Source of the DNA: Roseicyclus mahoneyensis
Lineage (GTDB): Bacteria; Pseudomonadota; Alphaproteobacteria; Rhodobacterales; Rhodobacteraceae
NCBI RefSeq assembly: GCF_003148775.1
Contig: NZ_QGGW01000003.1
Coordinates: forward strand, 248,001-312,000
Direction of reading: 5' to 3'
Length of the DNA stretch: 64,000 nucleotides
A program made the translations under genes and the position numbers. Below the pieces are notes generated by a model. It had not been told where the DNA came from, did no database searches, and was given only the letters and a program-made list of their open reading frames with translations. Positions 31,813-41,152 of the stretch are shown one piece after another (the stretch's first letter is position 1; each line of letters opens with the position of its first letter).

Positions 31813-32262
31813 ATGAGCGGTTTCATCACCTTCATGGATGCGGCGATGATTGAGGCGCGCGCGGCCGCCGCGGCGGGCGAGGTCCCGGTGGGCGCTGTCA
31901 TCGTGAAGAACGGGCAGGTCATCGCGCGCGCGCGCAACCGCATGCGCGAGCTGACCGACCCCACGGCCCATGCCGAGATGCTGGCGATCCGCGCGGCCTG
32001 TCTGGCGTTGGGGTCCGAGCGGCTGATCGGGTGCGACTTGTGGGTGACGCTGGAACCTTGCCCCGCCTGCGCGGGCGCGATCGCGGCGGCGCGGCTCTCG
32101 CGGCTTTATTACGGGGCGAGCGATCCCAAATCCGGCGGCGTGGCGCAGGGGCCGCGTATCTTTGACCACAGCCAGGCGCATTGGGCGCCCGAGGTCTATG
32201 GCGGCATAGCCGAGGCCGAGGCGGCGGCGTTGATGCGCGACTTCTTCGCCGCCCGGCGCTGA
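31813..32262 (+). CDS. tadA: tRNA-specific adenosine deaminase
   Basis: 149 aa. Zinc and catalytic residues are in H53-A-E55 and P82-C83-PA-C86-AGA, the cytidine/adenosine deaminase pattern. TadA converts A34 to inosine in tRNA-Arg(ACG). ATG 31813 is chosen because the family starts directly before the first helix; upstream in-frame codons do not look coding. Confidence 0.93.
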   Translation: MSGFITFMDAAMIEARAAAAAGEVPVGAVIVKNGQVIARARNRMRELTDPTAHAEMLAIRAACLALGSERLIGCDLWVTLEPCPACAGAIAAARLSRLYYGASDPKSGGVAQGPRIFDHSQAHWAPEVYGGIAEAEAAALMRDFFAARR

Positions 32263-32291
32263 GGGCAGGCAGCACTTGATCCCCCAAGAAA

Positions 32292-32318
32292 AAACCGCCC
32301 CGGCATCCGGGGCGGTTT
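32292..32318 (-). terminator. strong intrinsic terminator between tadA and the solute-binding protein gene
   Basis: AAACCGCCCCGG-CAT-CCGGGGCGGTTT: a perfect 12-bp stem with a 3-base loop. On the minus strand it is followed by six T, the classic terminator for the minus-strand gene at 32345; on the plus strand only TTT follows, so it may also serve tadA. Confidence 0.9.
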
Positions 32319-32344
32319 CGATGTGACCAAAAGTGTCAGTGTGC

Positions 32345-33934
32345 TCAGTTCGCGTCGAAATACTTGAACATCACGCTATCATCGGCATCCACCACGGTCA
32401 GCCAGTCATCCGAAATGCCCCAGTTGAGCACCTGGTTGTGGATCGGGATGTAGATCAGCTCCTCCGAGGCCATGGCCCAAAGATCGGCGATGGTCTGATT
32501 GCGCGCCTCCAGATCCGTGTTCGAGGTCAGCGACTGGATCATCGCGTCCATCTCGGGGTTGGAATAGCGCGTGCCATTCCATGAGCCGCGCCCGTCGCCC
32601 AGCGTGTGGTAGAGGAAGTTGAAGACGTATTCCGAATCGTAGGTCGGAACGCCCCAGCCGAGCAGGTAGAAATCGGTCTGCAGGTTGGCGATCAGCGGGA
32701 AGTGCTGGGCGCGCGGCGTCGCCGACAGGTTCACGGTGATCCCGATCTGCGCCAGCATGCCGACGGCGGCCTGACAGATCCCTTCGTCATTGACGTAGCG
32801 GTCGTTGGGGCAATCGAGTTGGATCGAGAAGCCATCGGCATAGCCCGCCTCGGCCATCAGGGCGCGGGCGGCCTCCACGTCATAGGCGGGGTAAGCGTCC
32901 AGTGCCTCGGTCCAGCCGTTGACGGGCGGGGGCAGCATGGCGCCCGAAGGGTCCGACTGGCCGCGCATCACGACCTGCTGGATCGCCTCGCGGTTGACGG
33001 CGATGTTGATCGCCTGCCGCACCCGCACATCGGCCAGCGGATTGGCGCCCTCGACATTGTCGAGCGTCAGGTCGGCGTCGCCCACGTTCATGCCGAAAAA
33101 GATGTTGCGGTTCTGCGCCGCGGTGGCAAGGCCTATGCCGTCGGCCTCATCGACGCGAGCCAGATCCTGCACCGGCACGTCCTGGATGAAATCGACCTCG
33201 CCGGTCAAAAGCGCCGCCACGCGGGTGGCGGGGTTCTGGATCGGGGTGAAGATCAGTTCGGTGACCGCCATCGGAAAGGTGCCGATGCCCCAGTAATCGG
33301 GGTTTTGGGTCATCACCGTGCGCACATCGGCCTCGCGGCTTTGCAAGATGAAGGGGCCGGTGCCATTGGCATTGCGTGCGGCGAATGTGTCTTCGCCCGC
33401 GGCATAATCCTGCACCGCCTCGGCCCCGTTTGCGGCAGCCCAACCCGCATCCATCATCATGATGTTGGTCAGGTTGTTGGGCAAAAGCGGGTTCGGCCCG
33501 TCGGTCACGATCTCGACCGTGTAGGGGCCTGCCGCGCGCACCTCGACCACGCCGGTCAGCAATTCCTTGAAATTCGAGGTCTCGGACCGCGCGCGGTCGA
33601 GCGAGAACACCACGTCCTCGCTGTCGAAGGTTTCACCACCATGATAGGTCACGCCTTCGCGCAGCTGGAAAACCCAGACGTTGGGGTCATCCGCCGAGGG
33701 TTCCCAGCTGAGGGCCAGCGCGGGTTCCATCACGCCTTCCATGTTGCGCACGATCAGCGGCTCGTAGATCTGGTGCATCAAGGTGGTGGTCGGCCCCTCG
33801 TTCTGGGAATGCGGGTCGAGCGTCAGCGCCTCGGAGGCACGCGCCCAGCGGAGGGTTTCGGCCGAGGCGGCAGCGGCGGTCAACGCCGAGGTCGCCAGCA
33901 GGGCCGCGCCAAAGGCGGCGAAACGGGTGGTCAT
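32345..33934 (-). CDS. ABC transporter substrate-binding protein, family 5 (peptide/nickel/glutathione type)
   Basis: 529 aa. Signal peptide TTRFAAFGAALLATSALTAA-type with cleavage near ASA|ETLRW. The mature part has the family 5 layout: LTLDPHSQNEGPTTTLMHQI, then LREGVTYHGGETFDSEDVVF, and DVRVRQAINIAVNREAI. It captures peptides or similar solutes in the periplasm for an ABC importer. No permease or ATPase genes are adjacent, so it is an orphan or its operon is elsewhere. The terminator at 32292–32318 closes the transcript. Confidence 0.93.
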   Translation of the reverse strand: MTTRFAAFGAALLATSALTAAAASAETLRWARASEALTLDPHSQNEGPTTTLMHQIYEPLIVRNMEGVMEPALALSWEPSADDPNVWVFQLREGVTYHGGETFDSEDVVFSLDRARSETSNFKELLTGVVEVRAAGPYTVEIVTDGPNPLLPNNLTNIMMMDAGWAAANGAEAVQDYAAGEDTFAARNANGTGPFILQSREADVRTVMTQNPDYWGIGTFPMAVTELIFTPIQNPATRVAALLTGEVDFIQDVPVQDLARVDEADGIGLATAAQNRNIFFGMNVGDADLTLDNVEGANPLADVRVRQAINIAVNREAIQQVVMRGQSDPSGAMLPPPVNGWTEALDAYPAYDVEAARALMAEAGYADGFSIQLDCPNDRYVNDEGICQAAVGMLAQIGITVNLSATPRAQHFPLIANLQTDFYLLGWGVPTYDSEYVFNFLYHTLGDGRGSWNGTRYSNPEMDAMIQSLTSNTDLEARNQTIADLWAMASEELIYIPIHNQVLNWGISDDWLTVVDADDSVMFKYFDAN

Positions 33935-34047
33935 GGGGCAGCTCCCTGTTCGTTTTTTGTGGACTGCCGCCAGTATGGATAGGTTTGCAGGCTTGTCCAG
34001 CCATGCGGGGCAACGCCTGATGCAGGCCTCGCCCCGCATGCGGATCG

Positions 34048-34800
34048 TCAGGCGGCGCTGGTCAGGCCAAGGTGACGGCGCAGCGCCGCGGGCAGGTGGC
34101 GCGCGGCAGAGATGCGGGCGCGCGCCATTTCCGCCAACGGACGGTCAGCCCCGAAAAGCTCGACATATTCGGCGTAATTGTCAAAGCGCTGTCGCCCGGC
34201 ATAGTCGATGAAGGTTTCCGCTGGGGTACCATTGGCCAGGATCACCTCATGGGAGGTCGTCTCGACATGGTAATAGGTGATGCGGTCGGGCAGGTCTGCG
34301 GCCGACATGACAGTGATGGTCGTGCCGTTCACCAGCGCGCCCGCGTTGATCATAAGGTCATCGAGGATCAGACCGTGATCGGCGCTGACGTAGAGATCCG
34401 TCTCGGGCAGGCCATGACCCAGCCCGCCGGCCTTGATGCGCACCGGCAGCATAGTGCTGCCGCCAAACCGCGGTGAGACGGACTGGCGGACGATCCATTC
34501 TACCGTCGTAGCAGCACCCGCGGCGGTCAGGAGCTTGTCGCCGATGGCCAGCTTTTCGACCGCGACATCGCCCGCAGATGTGCGGATCAGGGTGCCTTGC
34601 AGGAAGCAGAGGACAAAGTTGGCGGTGGAATACTCCGGGTCGGTCGTCGAGAAACTGGTGGGAAAGAAGTCGATCAAGCTGACGGGATCTATGGAGTCGA
34701 GAAAACTCTCACCGAAAGGGCTCCTGAAATGCAGAAAGGTGATCGACCCAAAGGTCACCGTCCCGAGAAAGGTCATCTGGAGATTGTCGGGCTCAAGCAA
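34048..34800 (-). CDS. Hint-domain protein, 5' end unresolved (Hint copy 3)
   Basis: 250 aa if counted from TTG 34800, the first usual start codon in frame. The Hint module begins at C65 (VLCFLQGTLIRTSAGD) and keeps VSADHGLILDD; its tail (ETFIDYAGRQRFDNYAEYVELFGADR) closely matches the tail of Hint copy 1. The frame stays open upstream to a stop at 34978–34980, and those 59 codons read like protein (TYTEIGGSTEFALEPGEV). They contain no ATG, GTG or TTG, so the real start is lost, non-standard or frameshifted. Confidence 0.75.
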   Translation of the reverse strand: MLEPDNLQMTFLGTVTFGSITFLHFRSPFGESFLDSIDPVSLIDFFPTSFSTTDPEYSTANFVLCFLQGTLIRTSAGDVAVEKLAIGDKLLTAAGAATTVEWIVRQSVSPRFGGSTMLPVRIKAGGLGHGLPETDLYVSADHGLILDDLMINAGALVNGTTITVMSAADLPDRITYYHVETTSHEVILANGTPAETFIDYAGRQRFDNYAEYVELFGADRPLAEMARARISAARHLPAALRRHLGLTSAA

Positions 34801-35142
34801 GAGAACCTCGCCCGGTTCCAGCGCGAATTCGGTGCTGCCCCCGATTTCGGTGTATGTGCCGGGCGCGCTGGGACTGAAGGTGCCAGTCCGCGTGTAGGTG
34901 ATCCCGCCATCGCTGGAAGAATAATTTGCGAAGCTGCTTGTTGATATGGAGCCAAATTCAGGTGTCCTTTCGGTACTTTACAATACAAAACATCATCGCA
35001 TGCACGCGACAGCCGGATGTTGGCATATCAAACAAGGCCGTCAATGGGATTGACGGCGCCGCGCGCGCGACAGGCGTGCAATCGACCGTCACCCCTGCTA
35101 GAGCATGGGCGCCCCCTGTCACGGCCCGAGGACCTGAGCCCG
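34801..35142. other. intergenic stretch with the orphan 5' extension of Hint copy 3
   Basis: 342 bases between the first usual start of Hint copy 3 and the Crp-family gene. The minus-strand part 34801–34977 is an open, protein-like extension of the Hint frame without a start codon. The AT-richer part around 34925–35000 probably holds the divergent promoters. I see no RNA gene or repeat. Confidence 0.5.
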
Positions 35143-35814
35143 ATGCCCGCCCCCGCCCAGCAAAATGCCTGGATCGACCGCTTCGACGGTCTGAGCAGCC
35201 TTGAGCCGCGCATCCGTGACCTGCTGACGGCGCGCAGCAAGGTCGTCACCTTGTCCAAGGGCACGACGATCTTTGCGCCCGGCAAATCGCCCGATCAGCT
35301 CTTGTTGTTGCTCAGCGGCACGGTGCGCGTGCAGCAACTGGCCGAAAACGGGCGCGAGGTGGTGCTTTACCGCGCCACGGCGGGCGAAAGCTGCGTGCTG
35401 ACCACGGCTTGCATGCTGGCCTATGAGGATCACGCCGCCGAAGGCATCGCCGAGACCGAGGTGACGGCCGCCGCCATCCCGCGCGGGGTGTTCGACGATC
35501 TGGTCGCCTCGTCGCCCGAGTTCCGCACCTTTGTCTTTCGCGCCTATTCGCGGCGGATCACCGACCTGTTTCGCGTGATCGAGGATATCGCGTTCCGGCG
35601 GATGGACATTCGCCTCGCGCAGAAGATCATCGAACGTGCCGATACCGGGGTGCTCAAGGCGACCCATGCGCAGCTGGCCGCCGAGCTGGGCACCGCGCGC
35701 GAGGTCATCTCGCGGCAATTGGCGGAATTCCAGCGGCGCGGCTGGATCGCGCAATCCCGCGGCACGGTCGAGATCCTCGATTGCGACGGGCTGCGCGCAT
35801 TGGCCGAGGCCTGA
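35143..35814 (+). CDS. Crp/Fnr-family transcriptional regulator next to sulfur genes
   Basis: 223 aa from ATG 35143. Residues about 20–125 form a cyclic-nucleotide-binding-like sensor domain (LSKGTTIFAPGKSPDQLLLL); the C-terminal winged helix contains the recognition segment LGTAREVISRQLAEFQRRG. There are no Fnr-type N-terminal cysteines, but C84 and C90 (ESCVLTTACML) lie in the sensor domain and could act as a thiol or persulfide switch. It precedes the sulfur transport and oxidation genes on the same strand, with a palindrome just downstream, so it probably controls them. Confidence 0.88.
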   Translation: MPAPAQQNAWIDRFDGLSSLEPRIRDLLTARSKVVTLSKGTTIFAPGKSPDQLLLLLSGTVRVQQLAENGREVVLYRATAGESCVLTTACMLAYEDHAAEGIAETEVTAAAIPRGVFDDLVASSPEFRTFVFRAYSRRITDLFRVIEDIAFRRMDIRLAQKIIERADTGVLKATHAQLAAELGTAREVISRQLAEFQRRGWIAQSRGTVEILDCDGLRALAEA

Positions 35815-35886
35815 GGGGCGCGCCGGGCATGCTGACGGGGCTGGCGTATCCGGATCCTGAGCATACCTGTTTCGATTTGGCAGTTG

Positions 35887-35901
35887 TGTGACCAAGTCAC
35901 A
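35887..35901. promoter_or_regulatory. palindromic operator upstream of the sulfur operon
   Basis: TGTGA-CCAAG-TCACA: perfect inverted arms with a 5-base centre, resembling a Crp-family site but with one base less than the E. coli Crp spacing. It lies between the Crp-family gene and the YeeE/YedE operon, about 75 bases before the leader peptide, so it is the natural target for that regulator. Confidence 0.55.
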
Positions 35902-35960
35902 GATCGACTGCGACAGAATCGCTAGTCATCATGGCGCGAACAGGAAGGAGACCCGTCCAG

Positions 35961-36014
35961 ATGACATCAATCGTTGAGCCATGCGTGCGCCCCCGTGCGG
36001 GAGGTGCCGCGTGA
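35961..36014 (+). CDS. 17-aa leader peptide coupled to the first YeeE/YedE gene
   Basis: An ATG with a strong ribosome site (GGAAGGAG at 35943–35950, 10 bases upstream) opens a 17-codon frame, MTSIVEPCVRPRAGGAA. Its stop overlaps the start of the YeeE/YedE gene (TGATG). The next gene has only a weak site of its own, so its translation probably depends on this leader. The single cysteine and the run of arginine and proline codons could allow stalling. Too short for family assignment; inference from layout only. Confidence 0.5.
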   Translation: MTSIVEPCVRPRAGGAA

Positions 36015-36445
36015 TGGAAACCGCATTCACGCCTTGGCAGTCGCTGGGCGGCGGCGTGCTGATCGGCACGGCCTCGGTCCTTTTGATGCTGGCCGTGGGC
36101 CGCATCATGGGCGCGACCGGCATTCTGGCAGGCATCTTCGCGCCCGCCTCGGTCGCCGACATGAGCTGGCGCTTGGCGCTGCTGCTCGGCATGCTTACCG
36201 GTCCCGCCGTCTACTGGCTGGCAACGGGCGGCATGCCCGAGATCGCAGTGCCCGTGTCGATGCCGATGCTGCTGATCGGCGGCTTCATCGTGGGCGTGGG
36301 CGTCACCTATGGCTCGGGCTGCACCTCGGGTCACGGCGTCTGTGGCATGGCGCGGCTCAGCCCGCGCTCGATCGCGGCCACCATCACCTTCATGATCGCG
36401 ACCGGCCTCACGGTCTTTGTCGTGCGCCATGTGATCGGAGGGTAA
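36014..36445 (+). CDS. YeeE/YedE-family transporter, first half-subunit
   Basis: 143 aa (GTG 36011 also possible) with four hydrophobic segments. The signature GSGCTSGHGVCGMARLSPRS, with its two cysteines, is the thiosulfate/sulfur-transport motif of YeeE/YedE proteins. The following gene supplies the other half, as in the split PmpA/PmpB type. It probably imports a reduced sulfur compound for the dioxygenase encoded downstream. Confidence 0.88.
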   Translation: METAFTPWQSLGGGVLIGTASVLLMLAVGRIMGATGILAGIFAPASVADMSWRLALLLGMLTGPAVYWLATGGMPEIAVPVSMPMLLIGGFIVGVGVTYGSGCTSGHGVCGMARLSPRSIAATITFMIATGLTVFVVRHVIGG

Positions 36446-36449
36446 ATCC

Positions 36450-36887
36450 ATGCACCTGATCGTTCTCTTTCTCATTGGCGTGATCTTCGGGACCGGCATC
36501 GTCGTGTCGGGCATGGCCAATCCCGCCAAGGTCATCAACTTCTTCGACGTGGCGGGGACGTGGGACCCGAGCCTCATCTTCGTGATGGGCGGCGCGTTGA
36601 TCGTCACCGCCGTGGGCTACCGGATCGTCTTCGGACGCGGCCGCCCGATCTTCGAAGGCAAGTTCAGCCTGCCCACCGCGCGCAATCTCGACGCGCGGCT
36701 GATCGGCGGCTCGGCGGTCTTCGGCATCGGCTGGGGCATCTCGGGCTTTTGCCCCGGCGGCGCGCTGCCGGCGCTGGGCACGGGGCGGATCGACGTGATC
36801 GCCTTTGTCGCGGCCATGCTTGCGGGCATCTTTGCCGCAAAATACCTGCAATCGCTGTCGCGCGCCCGCGCGCAGGCAGCCCAGTGA
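36450..36887 (+). CDS. YeeE/YedE-family transporter, second half-subunit
   Basis: 145 aa with four hydrophobic segments. The second family signature GWGISGFCPGGALPALG, with a single cysteine, is present near residue 100. With the preceding gene it makes a complete YeeE/YedE-like transporter. It starts 4 bases after its partner and is followed 17 bases later by the persulfide dioxygenase-like gene. Confidence 0.87.
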   Translation: MHLIVLFLIGVIFGTGIVVSGMANPAKVINFFDVAGTWDPSLIFVMGGALIVTAVGYRIVFGRGRPIFEGKFSLPTARNLDARLIGGSAVFGIGWGISGFCPGGALPALGTGRIDVIAFVAAMLAGIFAAKYLQSLSRARAQAAQ

Positions 36888-36904
36888 TCCCGGAGGATCC
36901 CGAC

Positions 36905-37789
36905 ATGACCGACTATCCCGTCAACATGACCATCCAGCCGCAGGTGCAAGCCTTTTTCGACGAGGCCACCAACACGATCAGCTATATCGTGAAGGACCCG
37001 AATTCGCCCAGCTGCGCCATCGTCGACAGCGTGATGGACATCGATTACGCCTCGGGCCGCATCACCTATGGCCATGCCGATGCCCTGATCGCCGCGATCG
37101 AGACCCAAGGTCTCAAGCTCGAATGGATCATCGAGACCCATGTCCACGCCGATCACCTGTCGGCCGCGCCTTACATCCAGCAGAAATTGGGTGGCAAGAT
37201 CGGCATCGGTTCCAAGATCATGGTGGTGCAAGACACATTCGGGAAGATCTTCAACGAAGGCACCGAGTTCCAGCGCGACGGCTCGCAGTTCGATGCCCTG
37301 TTCGAGGATGGCGACACTTACATGATAGGCACCATGCCCGCCTTGGCCATGTACACGCCCGGCCACACGCCCGCGTGCATGGTGCATGTGATGGGCGACG
37401 CGGCCTTTGTCGGCGACACGCTGTTCATGCCCGATGGCGGATCGGCGCGCGCCGATTTCCCCGGCGGGGATGCGGGCACGCTGTATGACAGCATCCACAA
37501 GGTGCTGGCGCTGCCCGACGAGATGCGGCTGTTCATGTGCCACGACTACGGCCCCAACGGGCGCGACATCGCATGGGAAACCACCGTGGGCGAGGAAAAG
37601 GCGCACAACATCCATGTCGGCGGGGGCAAGACGAAAGAGGATTTCGTCAAGTTCCGCACCGAACGCGACGCGCAACTGGGCATGCCCAAGCTGATCATCC
37701 CGTCGTTGCAGGTGAACATGCGCGCAGGCACCATCCCGACGGACAAGGACGGGCGCCCGATGCTCAAGGTGCCGGTCAACGGTCTGTGA
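36905..37789 (+). CDS. MBL-fold hydrolase, ETHE1/Blh-like persulfide dioxygenase
   Basis: 294 aa, metallo-beta-lactamase fold. Metal ligands are visible in ETH79-V-H81-A-D83-H84, YTPGHTPACMVH, and GDTLFMPDGGSARADFPGGD; the last is characteristic of ETHE1/Blh persulfide dioxygenases and close glyoxalase II relatives. The enzyme would oxidise glutathione persulfide to sulfite. Neighbouring YeeE/YedE and DUF442 genes match the sulfide-detoxification operons controlled by BigR in other proteobacteria, although the regulator here is Crp-type. Confidence 0.88.
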   Translation: MTDYPVNMTIQPQVQAFFDEATNTISYIVKDPNSPSCAIVDSVMDIDYASGRITYGHADALIAAIETQGLKLEWIIETHVHADHLSAAPYIQQKLGGKIGIGSKIMVVQDTFGKIFNEGTEFQRDGSQFDALFEDGDTYMIGTMPALAMYTPGHTPACMVHVMGDAAFVGDTLFMPDGGSARADFPGGDAGTLYDSIHKVLALPDEMRLFMCHDYGPNGRDIAWETTVGEEKAHNIHVGGGKTKEDFVKFRTERDAQLGMPKLIIPSLQVNMRAGTIPTDKDGRPMLKVPVNGL

Positions 37790-37889
37790 CCGCGACGCCG
37801 ATCCGCCCCTGACCAGCCCCCCGGCGGCCAATCCGGTTGCCGGTGAAACCCTCTTGATTGTAACGATTTTCCCCGAAGGAGGCTCCGAC

Positions 37890-38237
37890 ATGGACGCCCG
37901 CAAAATCACTGATCGCCTGTCCGTCACAGGCCAGATCACCGCCGCCGATCTTCCCGCGCTTGCCGCGCAGGGCTATCGTACGATCATCTGCAACCGCCCC
38001 GATGGCGAAGAACCCGGCCAGCCGCCTGTTGCGGGAATCGAAGCTGCGGCCCGCAAGCTGGGCCTGCAGTTTCGCAATCTCCCGGTCATCCCCGGCCTTA
38101 TCAAGGATCCCGACGCGCGCAGCTTTGGCCAGATGGTGCAGGACCTGCCCGGCCCGGTGCTGGCCTATTGCCGGTCTGGCGCGCGCTGTGGCGCGCTTTG
38201 GGCGATGGCGGCCGCCAAGATGACAGGCGCGAACTGA
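37890..38237 (+). CDS. TIGR01244/DUF442-family phosphatase or sulfurtransferase-like protein
   Basis: 115 aa from ATG 37890, which has a strong GAAGGAGG 7 bases upstream. Dual-specificity-phosphatase-like fold with the active-site loop C94-RSGAR99. In Blh-type persulfide dioxygenases the same domain is fused to the MBL enzyme; here it is a separate gene. A rhodanese-like sulfur transfer to or from the dioxygenase is more likely than phosphatase action, but this is inferred from context. Confidence 0.88.
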   Translation: MDARKITDRLSVTGQITAADLPALAAQGYRTIICNRPDGEEPGQPPVAGIEAAARKLGLQFRNLPVIPGLIKDPDARSFGQMVQDLPGPVLAYCRSGARCGALWAMAAAKMTGAN

Positions 38238-38294
38238 CCCAACATCGAAGGCCGCCCGATCCGGGCTGCCCCAAACCCTGAAAAGACCGGCCCC

Positions 38295-40034
38295 ATGTTC
38301 GAGACCTTGCGCAGATATGTTCCCGTCCTCGACTGGGGCCGCCGCTATAACCGCGAGGCGCTGCAAAGCGACATGATGGCGGCGGTGATCGTCACCATCA
38401 TGCTGATCCCGCAATCGCTGGCCTATGCGATGCTGGCGGGATTGCCGCCCGAGGCGGGGCTTTACGCCTCGATCCTGCCGATCATCCTCTATGCGATCTT
38501 CGGCACGAGCCGCGCGCTGGCGGTGGGGCCGGTGGCGGTCGTGTCCTTGATGACGGCGGCGGCGGTGGGACAGGTCGCCGAACAGGGCACGGCCGGGTAT
38601 GCCGTGGCCGCCCTCACGCTTGCGGCCATGTCGGGGGCTATCTTGCTGGGCATGGGATTGCTCAGGCTGGGATTTCTGGCGAATTTCCTGAGCCATCCGG
38701 TCATCGCGGGGTTCATCACGGCGAGTGGACTCCTGATCGCGGCCAGCCAGATCAAGCACGTCTTGGGCATTTCCGCTTCGGGGCATACCTTGCCCGAAAT
38801 GCTGGGCTCGATCTGGACAAATTTGGGCGAGGTCAATCCGATCACGCTGGTCATCGGCGTAACGGCGACAGGGTTCTTGTTTTGGGTCCGCAAGGGGCTG
38901 AAGCCGCTCTTGTTGCGGCGCGGCATGCGTCCGCGGTTGGCCGATGTGGTGCAAAAGGCCGGCCCGGTTCTGGCGGTGGTGGTCACGACGCTGGCGGTCT
39001 GGGGTCTTGGCCTGTCGGACCGGGGCGTGTCCATCGTGGGGGCCGTACCGCAATCGCTGCCGCCCCTCACGCTGCCGAGTTTGGATTTCGGTCTGCTCAC
39101 GGCTCTATTCGTGCCCGCGCTGCTGATTTCGGTGATCGGCTTCGTGGAATCCATTTCGGTCGCGCAGACCTTGGCGGCCAAGAAGCGGCAGCGCATCGAC
39201 CCCAATCAGGAGTTGATCGGTCTGGGTGCGGCCAATCTTGGCGCAGGCTTCACCGGGGGCTATCCGGTCACGGGCGGGTTTGCCCGGTCGGTGGTGAACT
39301 TCGACGCCGGCGCCGAGACGCCGGCCGCCGGCGCCTATACGGCGGTGGGGCTGGCGATTGCCGCCATGGCGCTGACGCCGCTGATCTATTTCCTGCCCAC
39401 GGCAACGCTGGCGGCGACGATCATCGTAGCGGTGCTGAGCCTTGTCGATTTCTCGATCCTGAAAACCGCATGGACCTATTCCAAGGCCGATTTCGCCGCT
39501 GTCACTGCCACGATCTTGCTGACGCTGGTTTTCGGCGTGGAAACGGGCGTGTCGGCAGGCGTGATCTTGTCGATCCTCTTGCATCTCTACAAGACATCAA
39601 AGCCGCATGTGGCCGAGGTCGGGCTGGTGCCCGGCACTCAGCATTTCCGCAACATCCACCGCCACAAGGTCGAAACCGACCCCGCCGTGCTGACCATCCG
39701 CATCGACGAGAGCCTGTATTTCCCAAACGCGCGCTTTCTCGAGGATTACGTTCTCGACCGTGTGGGCACCGGCGGGCCGATCCGGCATGTGGTGCTGATG
39801 TGCTCGGCCGTGAACGTGATCGACTTTTCCGCGCTCGAGGCGCTCGAGGCGCTGAACCACCGGCTCAGGGACATGGGCATCACGCTGCACCTGTCCGAGG
39901 TGAAGGGGCCGGTGACCGACCGGTTGAAGAAGACCCATTTCCTCGACGATCTGTCGGGACAGGTTTTCTTGTCGCAATATGACGCTTGGGTGGCCCTTAC
40001 CGCCGGGCCGCCGCCTATGAAGTCGGCGGAGTAG
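38295..40034 (+). CDS. SulP-family anion transporter with STAS domain
   Basis: 579 aa. About 11–12 membrane helices with the SulP segment MLIPQSLAYAMLAGLPPEAG near the N-terminus and GFTGGYPVTGGFARSVVNF in the middle; residues about 450–560 form a cytoplasmic STAS domain (CSAVNVIDFSALEALEAL). It would carry sulfate or sulfite, fitting removal or uptake of the sulfur product made by the preceding genes. Confidence 0.92.
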   Translation: MFETLRRYVPVLDWGRRYNREALQSDMMAAVIVTIMLIPQSLAYAMLAGLPPEAGLYASILPIILYAIFGTSRALAVGPVAVVSLMTAAAVGQVAEQGTAGYAVAALTLAAMSGAILLGMGLLRLGFLANFLSHPVIAGFITASGLLIAASQIKHVLGISASGHTLPEMLGSIWTNLGEVNPITLVIGVTATGFLFWVRKGLKPLLLRRGMRPRLADVVQKAGPVLAVVVTTLAVWGLGLSDRGVSIVGAVPQSLPPLTLPSLDFGLLTALFVPALLISVIGFVESISVAQTLAAKKRQRIDPNQELIGLGAANLGAGFTGGYPVTGGFARSVVNFDAGAETPAAGAYTAVGLAIAAMALTPLIYFLPTATLAATIIVAVLSLVDFSILKTAWTYSKADFAAVTATILLTLVFGVETGVSAGVILSILLHLYKTSKPHVAEVGLVPGTQHFRNIHRHKVETDPAVLTIRIDESLYFPNARFLEDYVLDRVGTGGPIRHVVLMCSAVNVIDFSALEALEALNHRLRDMGITLHLSEVKGPVTDRLKKTHFLDDLSGQVFLSQYDAWVALTAGPPPMKSAE

Positions 40035-40037
40035 AAG

Positions 40038-40082
40038 ACGAGAAACTGCGGTTTCTCGTGCGGGAAAACTGCAGTTTTCCCG
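40038..40082. terminator. double hairpin between convergent SulP and ugpC genes
   Basis: Two adjacent stem-loops: ACGAGAAAC-TGCG-GTTTCTCGT (40038–40059, 9-bp stem) and an uninterrupted 22-base palindrome (40061–40082, GGGAAAACTG and its complement). They fill the gap between two convergent operons and probably stop transcription from both sides, though long T-runs are absent. The two units look alike (AAACTGC core). Confidence 0.7.
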
Positions 40083-40088
40083 TTCCCC

Positions 40089-41150
<1,062 letters not shown>

Positions 41151-41152
41151 GG

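Noticed and set aside
34773-34988. A minus-strand frame starting TTG 34988 as possible true start of Hint copy 3
   Set aside because: It is in another reading frame, and its translation does not resemble the start of the other copies; joining it would need a frameshift I cannot show.
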